Assembly: GCF_024623325.1 (NCBI RefSeq)
Contig: NZ_JANJZD010000032.1
Coordinates: 1-51,737 of the forward strand
Reading direction: 5' to 3'
From: Acetatifactor muris
Lineage (GTDB): Bacteria > Bacillota > Clostridia > Lachnospirales > Lachnospiraceae
DNA length: 51,737 bases
The notes below the pieces were generated by a model. The model was not told where the DNA came from. It saw only the letters and a program-made list of their open reading frames with translations, and did not search any database. Positions 32,284 through 40,575 of this stretch are shown piece after piece. The position numbers and the translations under genes are program-made. Positions within the stretch are counted from its first letter, which is position 1. Each line of letters starts with the position of its first letter.

Positions 32284-33660
32284 ATGAAAACCAGAAAATC
32301 GAAAAAAGAATTTGAAAACAAATATCCGGTCATGGATGCCCTGAAGAAGGGCTCTTTGCTGACTCGTCTTTCTGCTTTGGTCTTTGGGGCAGGCTGTCTT
32401 GCCCAGGGGCAGATTGTAAAGGGTATCATTTTTTTAGCAGCGGAAGCTGCAATTATTTATTACATGATCCAAACAGGGCTTCACAATCTGAGCATGCTGA
32501 TTACACTTGGTGAGCTGGAGCAGCAGAAAGTCTGGAATGACGCCAAAAGTGTATATGAATATGTAGATGGCGACCGTTCCCAGCTGATTCTTTTGTTTGG
32601 AATCATCACCCTGGCGATTGTACTGGTGCTGATTCTGCTTGGCAGGAGTTCTCTGCGTCAGGCATATAAGCTGGAGTGCTTCAGGAAAGAAGGGCGACAG
32701 ATTCCGGGACTTCGGGAAGAAATAAAGGATCTGTTCAATGGCAATCTGCAGATTACCCTGTTGTCTTTTCCGGTGATAGGCGTGCTGGCTTTTACGATAC
32801 TGCCGCTGGTATTCATGATCAGTATGGCTTTTACAAGCTATAGTGTGGAGAACAGCAAGCTGGTTCTTTTTGACTGGGTAGGCCTGGAAAATTTCAAGAG
32901 GGTGATCGGATTAGGCGGAAGCCTTGGAAAAACTTTCTGGCCGGTATTGGGATGGACGCTGATTTGGGCGCTTGCGGCGACTTTTTCCAATTATTTCTGC
33001 GGTTTGATACTGGCACTTTTTATCAACTGGAAAGAAATCCGGGCAAAGAAAATGTGGAGATTTTTCTTTGTGCTGACAGTGGCAATTCCCCATTTTGTGA
33101 CCTTATTGATTATGCGCACCATGCTTCAGCCGGAGGGTGCAATCAACATCATGCTGCGGAATATGGGAATCCTCGGCACAAAGGAATCGCTGCCTTTTTT
33201 CACCAATGCAGCCTGGGCGAGAGTAACGGTTATCCTGATCAATATATGGGTGGGAGTACCTTACATGCTCCTTCAGGTAACGGGTATTCTGCAGAATATT
33301 CCACAGGAATTATATGAGGCGGCCCGTGTGGACGGAGCAGGTCCCATTGTAACCTTCCGGAAGATTACACTGCCTTATATGATGTTTATTATGATGCCCT
33401 ATCTGATTACTACATTTACCGGCAATGTGAACAACTTTAATGTCATCTTCCTGACTTCGCAGGGGTTGCCGAGGCCGGTGGACTCCACAGCCGGCAAGAC
33501 AGACCTGCTGGTTACATGGTTGTATAAGCTCACTATTGAGAATCAGTATTACAATGTAGGCGCGGTGATTGGTATCATGACCTTTGTGACATTGGCTGTT
33601 GTATCGCTGATAACCTTTAAATTCAGCGGTTCCAACAGGAATGAGGAGGCGTTTAGATGA
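32284..33660 (+). CDS. Maltose-type ABC permease, MalF-like
   Basis: Membrane subunit of 458 residues. The N-terminal 140 residues add two hydrophobic segments (LSALVFGAGCLAQGQIVKGI and LILLFGIITLAIVLVLILLG) ahead of the core, as is usual in Clostridia. The core has EELYEAARVDGAGPIVTFRK-like sequence with the EAA loop at LYEAARVDGAGP, and it ends in FKFSGSNRNEEAFR. It overlaps the MalG-like gene by 4 nt (ATGA), so translation is coupled. It imports maltodextrin-like or other oligosaccharides with the lipoprotein at 30819. The ATPase is not encoded locally. Confidence 0.92.
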   Translation: MKTRKSKKEFENKYPVMDALKKGSLLTRLSALVFGAGCLAQGQIVKGIIFLAAEAAIIYYMIQTGLHNLSMLITLGELEQQKVWNDAKSVYEYVDGDRSQLILLFGIITLAIVLVLILLGRSSLRQAYKLECFRKEGRQIPGLREEIKDLFNGNLQITLLSFPVIGVLAFTILPLVFMISMAFTSYSVENSKLVLFDWVGLENFKRVIGLGGSLGKTFWPVLGWTLIWALAATFSNYFCGLILALFINWKEIRAKKMWRFFFVLTVAIPHFVTLLIMRTMLQPEGAINIMLRNMGILGTKESLPFFTNAAWARVTVILINIWVGVPYMLLQVTGILQNIPQELYEAARVDGAGPIVTFRKITLPYMMFIMMPYLITTFTGNVNNFNVIFLTSQGLPRPVDSTAGKTDLLVTWLYKLTIENQYYNVGAVIGIMTFVTLAVVSLITFKFSGSNRNEEAFR

Positions 33661-34523
33661 ATAAATTCAGCAGATATCCCTTAAAGAAAAAAATAACTGT
33701 GACGGCAGCTCATCTGGTACTTGCCATATTGTCCGTTATCTGGCTGATTCCTGTTCTGTGGGTTATATTGACCAGCTTTCGCGGGACGAAGGGCTCATAC
33801 AGTTCCACTTTCTTTCCCACCAGTTATACCTTTGATAATTATGTAAAGCTATTCACGGACTTTTCCGTGTTTAACTTCCCCAAAATGCTGTTTAACACTT
33901 TTCTGGTTGCCGGCGTAAGCTGTCTGATTTCCACTTTCTTCGTGATAGCGGTGGCGTATACGCTCTCCAGACTGCGTTTCAAGGCCAGGAAGCCTTTGAT
34001 GAATGCCGCGATGATCATCCATCTCTTTCCCGGATTCATGTCCATGATCGCGGTCTACTATATCATTAAAATGCTTGGCTGGACAGCCGGTCCCATGCTG
34101 CGTGTGGCAATGGTTGCTGTCTATGCAGGCGGCGCAGGCTGTGGCTACCATATAGCAAAGGGATTTTTTGATACGGTTTCCATATCGCTGGACGAGGCTG
34201 CCATGCTGGACGGGGCCAGCAAATGGCAGGTGCTCACAAAGATTATCATGCCGCTGAGTAAACCGGTAGTAGTTTATACACTGCTGACATCCTTTGCCGG
34301 ACCTTTTAAAGATTTCATGCTGGCGAAGGTGCTGTGCGGAACCCACAGAGACTACTATACTGTAGCGGTGGGGTTGTATCAGATGCTGGATGTGGAGTAT
34401 ATTGACCAATGGTTCTGCAGCTTTGCGGCCGGAGCTGTCATTATCTCCATCCCTGTTGCGGCGCTGTTCCTCGGTACCCAGAAGTACTATGTGGAAGGAG
34501 TCAGCGGAGCGGTAAAAGGGTAA
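33657..34523 (+). CDS. Maltose-type ABC permease, MalG-like
   Basis: Second membrane subunit, 288 residues and about six helices. The ATPase-contact loop reads ISLDEAAMLDGASKWQVLTK. Other MalG-type segments are VLWVILTSFRGTKGSY near the N-terminus and the C-terminal KYYVEGVSGAVKG. It is last in the three-gene operon and is followed by the strong terminator at 34555-34604. Confidence 0.93.
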   Translation: MNKFSRYPLKKKITVTAAHLVLAILSVIWLIPVLWVILTSFRGTKGSYSSTFFPTSYTFDNYVKLFTDFSVFNFPKMLFNTFLVAGVSCLISTFFVIAVAYTLSRLRFKARKPLMNAAMIIHLFPGFMSMIAVYYIIKMLGWTAGPMLRVAMVAVYAGGAGCGYHIAKGFFDTVSISLDEAAMLDGASKWQVLTKIIMPLSKPVVVYTLLTSFAGPFKDFMLAKVLCGTHRDYYTVAVGLYQMLDVEYIDQWFCSFAAGAVIISIPVAALFLGTQKYYVEGVSGAVKG

Positions 34524-34554
34524 GCGCGCCCTGCAAGGGCGGGCGGTTCATAAA

Positions 34555-34604
34555 AGAGTTCTCATATCATTCTGTCAGGAATGATATGAGGGCTCTTTTT
34601 TTAT
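34555..34604 (+). terminator. Strong intrinsic terminator of the importer operon
   Basis: CTCATATCATTC at 34561-34572 and GAATGATATGAG at 34579-34590 form a perfect 12-bp stem with a 6-nt loop. It is extended by GAG/CTC and followed by TTTTTTT. It closes the 30629-34523 operon. Confidence 0.9.
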
Positions 34605-34649
34605 TCTCTGATAACGCCGGTTTTTGTTTTTTCCCAGTCCGTATGCTGC

Positions 34650-34830
34650 CGGGATTTTCCATGATAATACCGTCCGCTTCTTTTTTGATGATGATACCTC
34701 TGGGCTTTCTCCTTCTTCGACTCCAAGAATGATGACACCACCATAGCAATTGGCAAACGCAGAATAAGTGCTCCACAGAGAGTCTGGTATTCCGGCTGCA
34801 CCGCCATGCATGGAAAGTAAGGCAATAAAG
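34650..34830 (-). pseudogene. Fragment of a Schlafen/AlbA_2-type ATP-binding protein gene
   Basis: On the minus strand, one frame between about 34790 and 34697 reads IPDSLWSTYSAFANCYGG and continues VIILGVEEGESPE. This is the characteristic AlbA_2 (DUF4062/Schlafen-like, formerly AAA_4) segment, normally inside a protein of about 400-500 residues. Here nothing matching precedes or follows it: the frame turns into Lys/Arg-rich sequence and stops. It is a relic lying between the importer terminator and the ECF sigma gene. I judge it by this one motif, so the call is moderate. Confidence 0.5.
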
Positions 34831-34905
34831 AGAATTAGTATTGCACGGCTAAATTGTTATTCCTGAAAAAATGTATATGAAACCACAAATATTTTCTGAT
34901 TTATG

Positions 34906-34933
34906 TAACAAAATGCCCTGTAGGATTCGTTAT
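34906..34933 (+). promoter_or_regulatory. Putative ECF-type promoter of the sigma factor gene
   Basis: TAACAAA at 34906-34912, 16 nt, then GTTAT at 34929-34933. The same two blocks at the same spacing precede the secreted-protein gene at 36280. The AAC core in the -35 is typical of ECF promoters, so autoregulation of the sigma operon is likely. Confidence 0.6.
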
Positions 34934-34973
34934 TATATATAATAGAGTAAAATCTGATTATGGCGGGGGAAAC

Positions 34974-35534
34974 ATGATATTACTGATGATGATAGACTCT
35001 TCGGAGGATAAGAGAAAATTCTGTATTCTTTATGAAAAATACAGATATTTAATGTATAAGGCGGCTGTGGATATTCTGCATGACTGCTATCTGGCAGAGG
35101 ATGCGGTACATAACGCATTTGTGAGGGTAGCTTGTAATATAAAGAAAGTGGCAGAGCCTGACAGCCGACAGACAAAGAGCTACTTAATCATAATCACCAG
35201 AAATGCCGCTATAGATATCTTCAGAAAGAGGAAAAAGCAGCTGCAGAGAGAAATCACCACAGATGGAATAGAAGAGGAAAAAATGCCGTCAACCTGTATG
35301 AAGGAGACGGATACCGAAAATGAAATACTGAATATTCTCAGGAATCTTCCTGAAAAGTATAGGGATATATTTCTGCTGAAGTACTCGGCGGACATGGATA
35401 ACAGTGAGATAGCGAAGGTGTGCGGCATCAAGGAAGGCACGGTAAGACAGCGGCTGGCCCGGGGGAAGGCGTTGATTGAAGATGAGCTCAGGAAGCTGGA
35501 GGATAATGGAAATGCGGCATATGGAAGTGACTGA
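34974..35534 (+). CDS. ECF-type RNA polymerase sigma factor
   Basis: Extracytoplasmic-function sigma factor of 186 residues. Region 2 shows LMYKAAVDILHDCYLAEDAV and the -10 recognition helix SYLIIITRNAAIDIFRKRKK. Region 4 has LPEKYRDIFLLKYSADMDNS and the -35 helix CGIKEGTVRQRLARGKAL. A good GGGGG site lies before the ATG. It overlaps the next gene by 23 nt, the usual arrangement with an anti-sigma factor. Predicted targets are its own operon and the secreted-protein gene at 36280. Confidence 0.93.
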   Translation: MILLMMIDSSEDKRKFCILYEKYRYLMYKAAVDILHDCYLAEDAVHNAFVRVACNIKKVAEPDSRQTKSYLIIITRNAAIDIFRKRKKQLQREITTDGIEEEKMPSTCMKETDTENEILNILRNLPEKYRDIFLLKYSADMDNSEIAKVCGIKEGTVRQRLARGKALIEDELRKLEDNGNAAYGSD

Positions 35535-36201
35535 CAAATGGCTATATAAGTATATGCCGGCAGTGGATGAAGCAATGATACGAGAACTTGAGGACAGCAC
35601 AGATTATACATATCAGTTCTCTGCCCGGTTTGAACGGAAGATGAAGCGTCTGATGTGGAAGGAAGCGCACCCATGGCTTACCAGCGCTTACAGACAGCTG
35701 AAACGTGCGGCTGTCCTGGGGATTTGTGTGGTAGCTTCTATCCTTATGCTGTCCTTGAGTGTGGAGGGAAACCGGATTAAGTTTTTTAAGACGGTCAGTA
35801 CGATACTGGAGAAGGAGGGCGCTGTGCTGTATACCTATTTTACGGATGAACAGGAAAGGGAATTTCAGGCAAGGGAGCCAGGGTATCTGCCGGAAGGGTA
35901 CAGGGAAACGGAGAGACAGATGTCGGATATACGTATGTTTCTGATATATGAAAATGATAATGGGGAAATGATAACATGGGAGCAGTGGCTGGCTTCAACA
36001 GGTACAAGTATAGGAATGGATACGGAATATGATGCGCAGATTACTAAAGAGGTGAACGGAAAGTCTGTTGTAATCTGTTCTTATTCTGAAGGAGATAAAT
36101 ATGCATATTGTGAGTATAAAGAATCTGTATTTATACTCACAGCTGATGATTTATCAGTGGATGAAATCTGTAAAATGTTTATGTTTACAGAGTATCAGTA
36201 A
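35512..36201 (+). CDS. DUF4367-like membrane protein, probable anti-sigma factor
   Basis: Single-pass membrane protein of 229 residues. A cytoplasmic N-terminal part of about 65 residues (DKWLYKYMPAVDEAMIRELE) could bind the sigma factor. One helix, AVLGICVVASILMLSLSV, is followed by an extracellular domain with REPGYLPEGYRETERQMSD, typical of DUF4367. ATG 35512 is used because GGAGG sits 9 nt before it, within the sigma gene. The 23-nt overlap with the ECF gene implies coupled expression. Its role in holding the sigma factor at the membrane is inferred from position and topology. Confidence 0.78.
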   Translation: MRHMEVTDKWLYKYMPAVDEAMIRELEDSTDYTYQFSARFERKMKRLMWKEAHPWLTSAYRQLKRAAVLGICVVASILMLSLSVEGNRIKFFKTVSTILEKEGAVLYTYFTDEQEREFQAREPGYLPEGYRETERQMSDIRMFLIYENDNGEMITWEQWLASTGTSIGMDTEYDAQITKEVNGKSVVICSYSEGDKYAYCEYKESVFILTADDLSVDEICKMFMFTEYQ

Positions 36202-36218
36202 ATAATCTCTTGAAAATT

Positions 36219-36246
36219 TAACAAACAGTTTATACTGCTTTGTTAT
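36219..36246 (+). promoter_or_regulatory. Putative ECF-type promoter of the secreted-protein gene
   Basis: TAACAAA at 36219-36225, 16 nt, GTTAT at 36242-36246. It matches the motif before the sigma gene in both sequence and spacing. A sigma-A reading (TTAACA and TATAAT) would need a 20-nt spacer, which is too long. Confidence 0.6.
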
Positions 36247-36279
36247 AATTTTAAAATCAAAAGGAAGGAGGAAGAGGGT

Positions 36280-36696
36280 ATGAAGAAATTGATTCGGCAA
36301 CTGACAGGAATTGCAGCCTGTGTATGTATGCTGCTATGTGGAGGTACTTTACCTATTACAGCTGTTGCGAAAGAAGCAAGTGTGCAGATTGAGCCCAGAA
36401 TGACATATATTTTAAGTTATGGAGCAGATCTTTCCATTTCAAATAATGGAGTTGCAACCATAACAGGTTCCGTAACGGGCAAAGCAGGTGTTACACAAAC
36501 TTCTGTTAAGGTTACTTTACAGAAAAGCGTATCCGGAACATGGACAAATGTGGAATCATGGGAAGCGTCCAGTGACAGCAGAAATGCATCTGTCAATACA
36601 ACCTATCAGGTTTCCAGAGGCACATATCGTGTCACAATGACATGTAGTGCAAATGGTGAAAGCGAATCTACGACATCAGCAACGAAGACCTATTAA
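36280..36696 (+). CDS. Secreted DUF6147-like protein
   Basis: Exported protein of 138 residues. The signal peptide LIRQLTGIAACVCMLLCGG with cleavage near AVAKEA precedes a small all-beta domain: ISNNGVATITGSVTGKAGVT, KVTLQKSVSGTWTNVESWEA, GTYRVTMTCSANGESES. This matches the small secreted DUF6147 family of Clostridia, of unknown function. GGAAGGAGG precedes the ATG. The preceding promoter is of the ECF type found also before the sigma gene, so it is probably a member of that regulon and may act at the cell surface under envelope stress. Confidence 0.8.
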   Translation: MKKLIRQLTGIAACVCMLLCGGTLPITAVAKEASVQIEPRMTYILSYGADLSISNNGVATITGSVTGKAGVTQTSVKVTLQKSVSGTWTNVESWEASSDSRNASVNTTYQVSRGTYRVTMTCSANGESESTTSATKTY

Positions 36697-36807
36697 GTAT
36701 TGGTAATGAAAACTGAATAATGGCATTGTGAAAAGCGGTAATATGCGGCGTATGCTGAGTTTACCGAATTTGTTCACAGAAATTATGAGTGAAAGGTGGA
36801 ATTACAT

Positions 36808-38394
36808 ATGAGGAAAAAAGGATTAAAAAGACTGTTGGCATTAGGCCTGAGCTTGTGTGTATGTTTTTCAACATCAGTCCATGCGGAAGAAGCGAATCAG
36901 ATAAAAGTGGAGTGTACACAAGAAGGAGATGCAGCCCAGGATGTTTCACTGGAGGAAGTTTCGGAAGATAAGCTGAGTGATTTATATGAAGAGATTGTTC
37001 GGGTAGAAGATGCACCGGAATATGTTCCTAATAAAATGGAAAGGAGTTATGATGGAACAGAATATAGTGTCACGAATGTATTGGGCGGCCCGGCTGCATA
37101 TGCTGCGGATGATAACACAGATCCCAATAATGCATATCTGGCGGTTAACGGGAATACGGTACAGGGCACTCTGACACAAACGGGAGAAGCCAGATGGTAT
37201 GGATTTATATTGGAGCAGACCAGCAAGATATCTATAATGGTTCAGACCTACACAGACGTGGATGCGGATCTATATGTGTTCAAACTGAATCAAGAGACAG
37301 GTGAGCTTATCTTTATAGGCGGAAGCCTCAGTGAAGGGATGGGTGTACAGGAATACTGTGGGGGTATTGTGGACGCAGGTATCTACTACTTTGCCATTAC
37401 AGCCTGTGAGGGAAGCGGAGCATATGCATTTGCGTATTTTGCATCCCAGGATATGAATTATGAGCCAAATGATACCCTGTCTACCGCGGCGACAGTTGGC
37501 GTCAACAGTACTGTCACGGGAATTATTGACACGCCGTTTGATATGGATTATTATAAATTTACATTGGAATCGCCGGTTATTATGAACATATCTGTGGATG
37601 TGGGAGGTTATCAATACGATATCCTTGATGTGGATCCAAATGCAGATATCTATAAAATATCAACGAAGGAAAATCTGTATCGGTTAAGTGCAGGTACACA
37701 TTATTTCAGGGTTTACAGTAAGGATCATACATATGACAGCAGTAAAACGTATACGTTGACTTTCAATAAAATAGCTAATATAGCTAATGATCCTGTGTCT
37801 ACTCTTTTTATGGTAAATGAATCAGCTAAAATTGTTTTTCAAAGTGATGCCAATGGTAAGCATATGTATGTAAATGGAAACGAGGTTGACATAGGCTTTA
37901 CCTACAATGAAGATTTCAGTACGTCAGCAGGTTCTCGAGTGTATAATATCAGTTTGACACATGTTGATTCACTAAGAGCTATTCTTTTTTCACGTGAGGC
38001 TGCAGATATGAATCAGGATTCGTTAACATCTAAGGACGACACGTATGTGGATATTCCTACTACAGTATTTTATGAAAGTGGTACAAAGGGTACGGGAGAG
38101 AAGAATTTAAATGTACTACAGCTATCATTAGTAAGTGATAAAGGAGATGAATTTTATGGTATAAACTGTTATTGTACAGGGGCATATATAAATGATTATA
38201 TGTTGGCAAATCTTAATTGGGCTACAATTTTTATTAATCCCAATACCGGAAAAACTATTGATATATACTATTATAATTACTTCTATGATAAAATAGGTGG
38301 TGCGCAAAATAAATTAAAATTTACAGTAGAAGAGAAGCGTAATTGTAAGCACTTATATGCGTACAAGGATGGCTACTATCCTGAAGAATGGTAA
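36808..38394 (+). CDS. Secreted protein with pre-peptidase C-terminal (PPC) domains
   Basis: Exported protein of 528 residues, starting with a signal peptide (LKRLLALGLSLCVCFSTSVHA). Two beta-sandwich PPC-type domains are visible: ARWYGFILEQTSKISIMVQT to YYFAITACEGSGAYAFAY, and MNYEPNDTLSTAATVGVNST to HYFRVYSKDHTYDSSKTYTL. The last 200 residues are an unrecognised beta-rich domain. No peptidase domain is present, so it is probably an adhesive or binding protein. ATG 36808 has AAAGGTGG at 8 nt; a GTG 12 nt earlier is the alternative. It lies 111 nt after the DUF6147-like gene and is AT-rich compared with the flanking operons. Confidence 0.8.
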   Translation: MRKKGLKRLLALGLSLCVCFSTSVHAEEANQIKVECTQEGDAAQDVSLEEVSEDKLSDLYEEIVRVEDAPEYVPNKMERSYDGTEYSVTNVLGGPAAYAADDNTDPNNAYLAVNGNTVQGTLTQTGEARWYGFILEQTSKISIMVQTYTDVDADLYVFKLNQETGELIFIGGSLSEGMGVQEYCGGIVDAGIYYFAITACEGSGAYAFAYFASQDMNYEPNDTLSTAATVGVNSTVTGIIDTPFDMDYYKFTLESPVIMNISVDVGGYQYDILDVDPNADIYKISTKENLYRLSAGTHYFRVYSKDHTYDSSKTYTLTFNKIANIANDPVSTLFMVNESAKIVFQSDANGKHMYVNGNEVDIGFTYNEDFSTSAGSRVYNISLTHVDSLRAILFSREAADMNQDSLTSKDDTYVDIPTTVFYESGTKGTGEKNLNVLQLSLVSDKGDEFYGINCYCTGAYINDYMLANLNWATIFINPNTGKTIDIYYYNYFYDKIGGAQNKLKFTVEEKRNCKHLYAYKDGYYPEEW

Positions 38395-38470
38395 TAAACC
38401 AATGTTATATAGGAATTTGTTGATATAAGGTAAAATGATTTCCATAATGGTATATTTTGACTTATAAAAT

Positions 38471-38512
38471 AAAGGTGTAGGAATATTGAGAGTTATCTTC
38501 TTACACCTTTAT
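38471..38512 (+). terminator. Hairpin after the PPC-domain gene
   Basis: AAAGGTGTA at 38471-38479 pairs with TACACCTTT at 38502-38510 across a 22-nt interior. The U content is only that of the 3' arm, so this is a likely but weak terminator. Confidence 0.5.
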
Positions 38513-38566
38513 CCAGTTAATATGGAAAGATTTAATATTTTATCAATTAATTAAGGGAGATGGGTC

Positions 38567-39400
38567 ATGAAAATATTAGATATAAGCCAATCACAGAACA
38601 TGTATAAAACACCAGAAAGTCAGATAGGTGGAGAAGACAAAAGAGAAGACCAAAAGAATATCTTTGAAAAAATGCCAGAGGCTGAGGTGGTGATATCGGA
38701 GGAAGGACTGGCGGCGTGGGCAGAAGAGATAAAGAAAAGAACCGGTAATATCGGTGCGTTAACAGGATGGGAAGATACAAGCCAATACGCCGTAGGGGCT
38801 AAGAATGAGGTGTCTTTTGAACATTTCATGGAGCTTGGAAAGATAAAGAAAGAAATACGTTCTAAATCCTATAAAAATGGAGACAGTGCTGACATTGCCA
38901 TGAAGTCTTTGCTGGAAGCATATGAGATTTTATATAACAAGATTATGGAACAGCACAAAACGGGAAACCGTGAAGTGAATTATTCGACAGGATTTCGGTC
39001 GGTGTCATTGGAGGAAGACCTGGAGGCGCTTGCTGAAGCATATGATCAATGGCTGGGCCATCTTGACACTTATGTGCTGTTGCAACAAAGAAGATACACG
39101 TGGTATTTAACACCTGTGCCAAGAGGGCGGAAGCGTGAAATAGAGGAACCCAAATATTACTTAGGCTCTAAAAGGAAATATAATCCCAAATTTATGACAG
39201 AAGAATATCACGAGTATCGCCGCAATATAACAGTGATGATGAAGCAGGGCAGAGAAGAGCTGTTGGCAGCACTTAAGACAACGAAAGGGGAGAATGGTCT
39301 GGCAGCAAAGGTTCTTACAAATCTTATGAATGGCAGTGCAGACTTCTGGGTGAAGACCAGAGAGCTGTGGCCTGATGAGAAACACATAGTAAGAGAATAA
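38567..39400 (+). CDS. Unrecognised paralogue family protein A
   Basis: Not recognised. It has 277 residues, no signal peptide and no membrane helix. An N-terminal disordered part (about 1-40) is followed by VVISEEGLAAWAEEIKKRTG, then NEVSFEHFMELGKI, then a helical centre with LLEAYEILYNKIMEQHKTGN and SLEEDLEALAEAYDQWLG. The C-terminus is FWVKTRELWPDEKHIVRE. The ISEEGL motif and the acidic SLEEDLE helix recur in the next gene (INISEEGLNAYKHM; TMEEDLEYLWEEFESR), so the two are distant paralogues. GGGAG precedes the ATG. The gene is AT-rich and lies 14 nt before its paralogue, probably in one operon. Confidence 0.75.
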   Translation: MKILDISQSQNMYKTPESQIGGEDKREDQKNIFEKMPEAEVVISEEGLAAWAEEIKKRTGNIGALTGWEDTSQYAVGAKNEVSFEHFMELGKIKKEIRSKSYKNGDSADIAMKSLLEAYEILYNKIMEQHKTGNREVNYSTGFRSVSLEEDLEALAEAYDQWLGHLDTYVLLQQRRYTWYLTPVPRGRKREIEEPKYYLGSKRKYNPKFMTEEYHEYRRNITVMMKQGREELLAALKTTKGENGLAAKVLTNLMNGSADFWVKTRELWPDEKHIVRE

Positions 39401-39414
39401 GGGAGATACCAGAT

Positions 39415-40194
39415 ATGCAGATTAATGATGCCATCCCGTCATACACTTTATCTAAAACAACTACAGATATTTTTGCACAGGGTTCCCCGAAAAAAATATC
39501 GGATGTATGGAAAGAACAGGGCATTGAATATGATTCTCTTAAAATCAATATTTCCGAAGAAGGATTGAATGCATATAAACACATGTTCCAGCATGATGTC
39601 CAGGAACAGGATTCCAAAAATGTGATTGTGCGGCTGATTCCCGGAGAAGGAATGGAATGGGGGAATGAGGATTGGCCGGATATGGAGGATTTTCTTGGTT
39701 GGGGACGCCGTTGGAAAATGATGGATGATAAGATACCGAATAATTATCATAATCCATTTGTATCCGTCAGAGACAAAGCAGCGGCACTCTTGAAGGGATA
39801 TGCGGAAAGGTATGACGAAATTGTAAAAGGATATGAGAATGGTACAAGGGTAAAATATGTGGTGGATAAGAGCACAGAAGAACTATACCGAACTGCAACC
39901 ATGGAAGAGGATCTGGAATATCTGTGGGAGGAATTCGAATCCAGGGTTTCCAGTCTGGAAAAACTTCATCAATATGACTGTAGGGATCGGGAAGCACATG
40001 CGACAAGTTCCATGGTCGGATTTCCTTATGGTGCCAGTCTGAAGGATGCACTGAAATACGGTATCCTCTACAGGAGCATGAAGGATGAAGAAAACATTGT
40101 AAACGTAAAACAGAAACTGATTAACGCCGCCTCTTTATTTATCAGTCAGTACAGGGAATTCGGACTGAGCAGGCTTAATCTGCAGGTCTTATAA
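39415..40194 (+). CDS. Unrecognised paralogue family protein B
   Basis: Not recognised. It has 259 residues, soluble and mostly helical by appearance. It shares with protein A the block NISEEGLNAYKHMFQHDVQE, the repeat region LLKGYAERYDEIVKGYENGT, and MEEDLEYLWEEFESRVSSLE. It differs at the C-terminus (LFISQYREFGLSRLNLQVL) and in a Trp-rich segment, EWGNEDWPDMEDFLGWGRRW. AGGGAG precedes the ATG. It is the second gene of the pair and is followed by a long hairpin at 40205-40253. The function is unknown; the multiplication and decay of copies side by side resembles a fast-evolving accessory family. Confidence 0.75.
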   Translation: MQINDAIPSYTLSKTTTDIFAQGSPKKISDVWKEQGIEYDSLKINISEEGLNAYKHMFQHDVQEQDSKNVIVRLIPGEGMEWGNEDWPDMEDFLGWGRRWKMMDDKIPNNYHNPFVSVRDKAAALLKGYAERYDEIVKGYENGTRVKYVVDKSTEELYRTATMEEDLEYLWEEFESRVSSLEKLHQYDCRDREAHATSSMVGFPYGASLKDALKYGILYRSMKDEENIVNVKQKLINAASLFISQYREFGLSRLNLQVL

Positions 40195-40204
40195 TATTCA
40201 TCAG

Positions 40205-40253
40205 TTAAACAAGGGAAATCCGCCTGCAGTATCGGGTGGATTTTCCTGTTTAA
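40205..40253. terminator. Long imperfect hairpin after paralogue B
   Basis: The left arm starting TTAAACAAGGGAAATCC (40205-40224) pairs with the right arm ending GGATTTTCCTGTTTAA (40235-40253), about 18 bp with one bulge and a 10-nt loop. The T-tract lies inside the arm rather than after it. It probably works as a terminator in both directions. Confidence 0.65.
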
Positions 40254-40351
40254 AGATACAATTCGAGAGATAAAAAGGAAGGACTGAGGGTCTGTGAAGA
40301 GGCAGCAAAAATCGGCAGGGCAATGTTGGTGAGCTGACAGGAAGAGAGGCA

Positions 40352-40513
40352 GTGATGTATATCAGCGAACAACAAGAACAAACGAAATATGTTTCGAGCA
40401 TCTGATGGAACTTGGGGAAGTAATGTCACAGGTGGAAGAGAAATATATCACCAGGATTCTGGACAAAGACATGGGAACTGTGGAATGACAAGGGGAAGAA
40501 CCAGAAGAATTAG
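40352..40513 (+). pseudogene. Decayed third copy of the A/B paralogue family
   Basis: Three frames must be joined to read it. VMYISEQQE (from 40352) matches VVISEEG of protein A. NEICFEHLMELGEV (from 40381) matches NEVSFEHFMELGKI. GFWTKTWELWNDKGKNQKN plus a stop (40454-40513) matches the protein A end, FWVKTRELWPDEKHIVRE. The central region of about 180 residues is missing, and the frames do not agree, so this is a deletion-and-frameshift relic. No ribosome site is present. It shows that the array once had at least three members. Confidence 0.75.
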
Positions 40514-40575
40514 AAGGAAAGGATGTAATATTATGGGAGCGGCAGAACAGGACCCTCGGAAAGACGAGAAGATAG

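Noticed and set aside
34567..34825. Three overlapping small minus-strand genes
   Set aside because: None has a ribosome site. One frame holds the AlbA_2 fragment and the others are its shadows or lie over the importer terminator.
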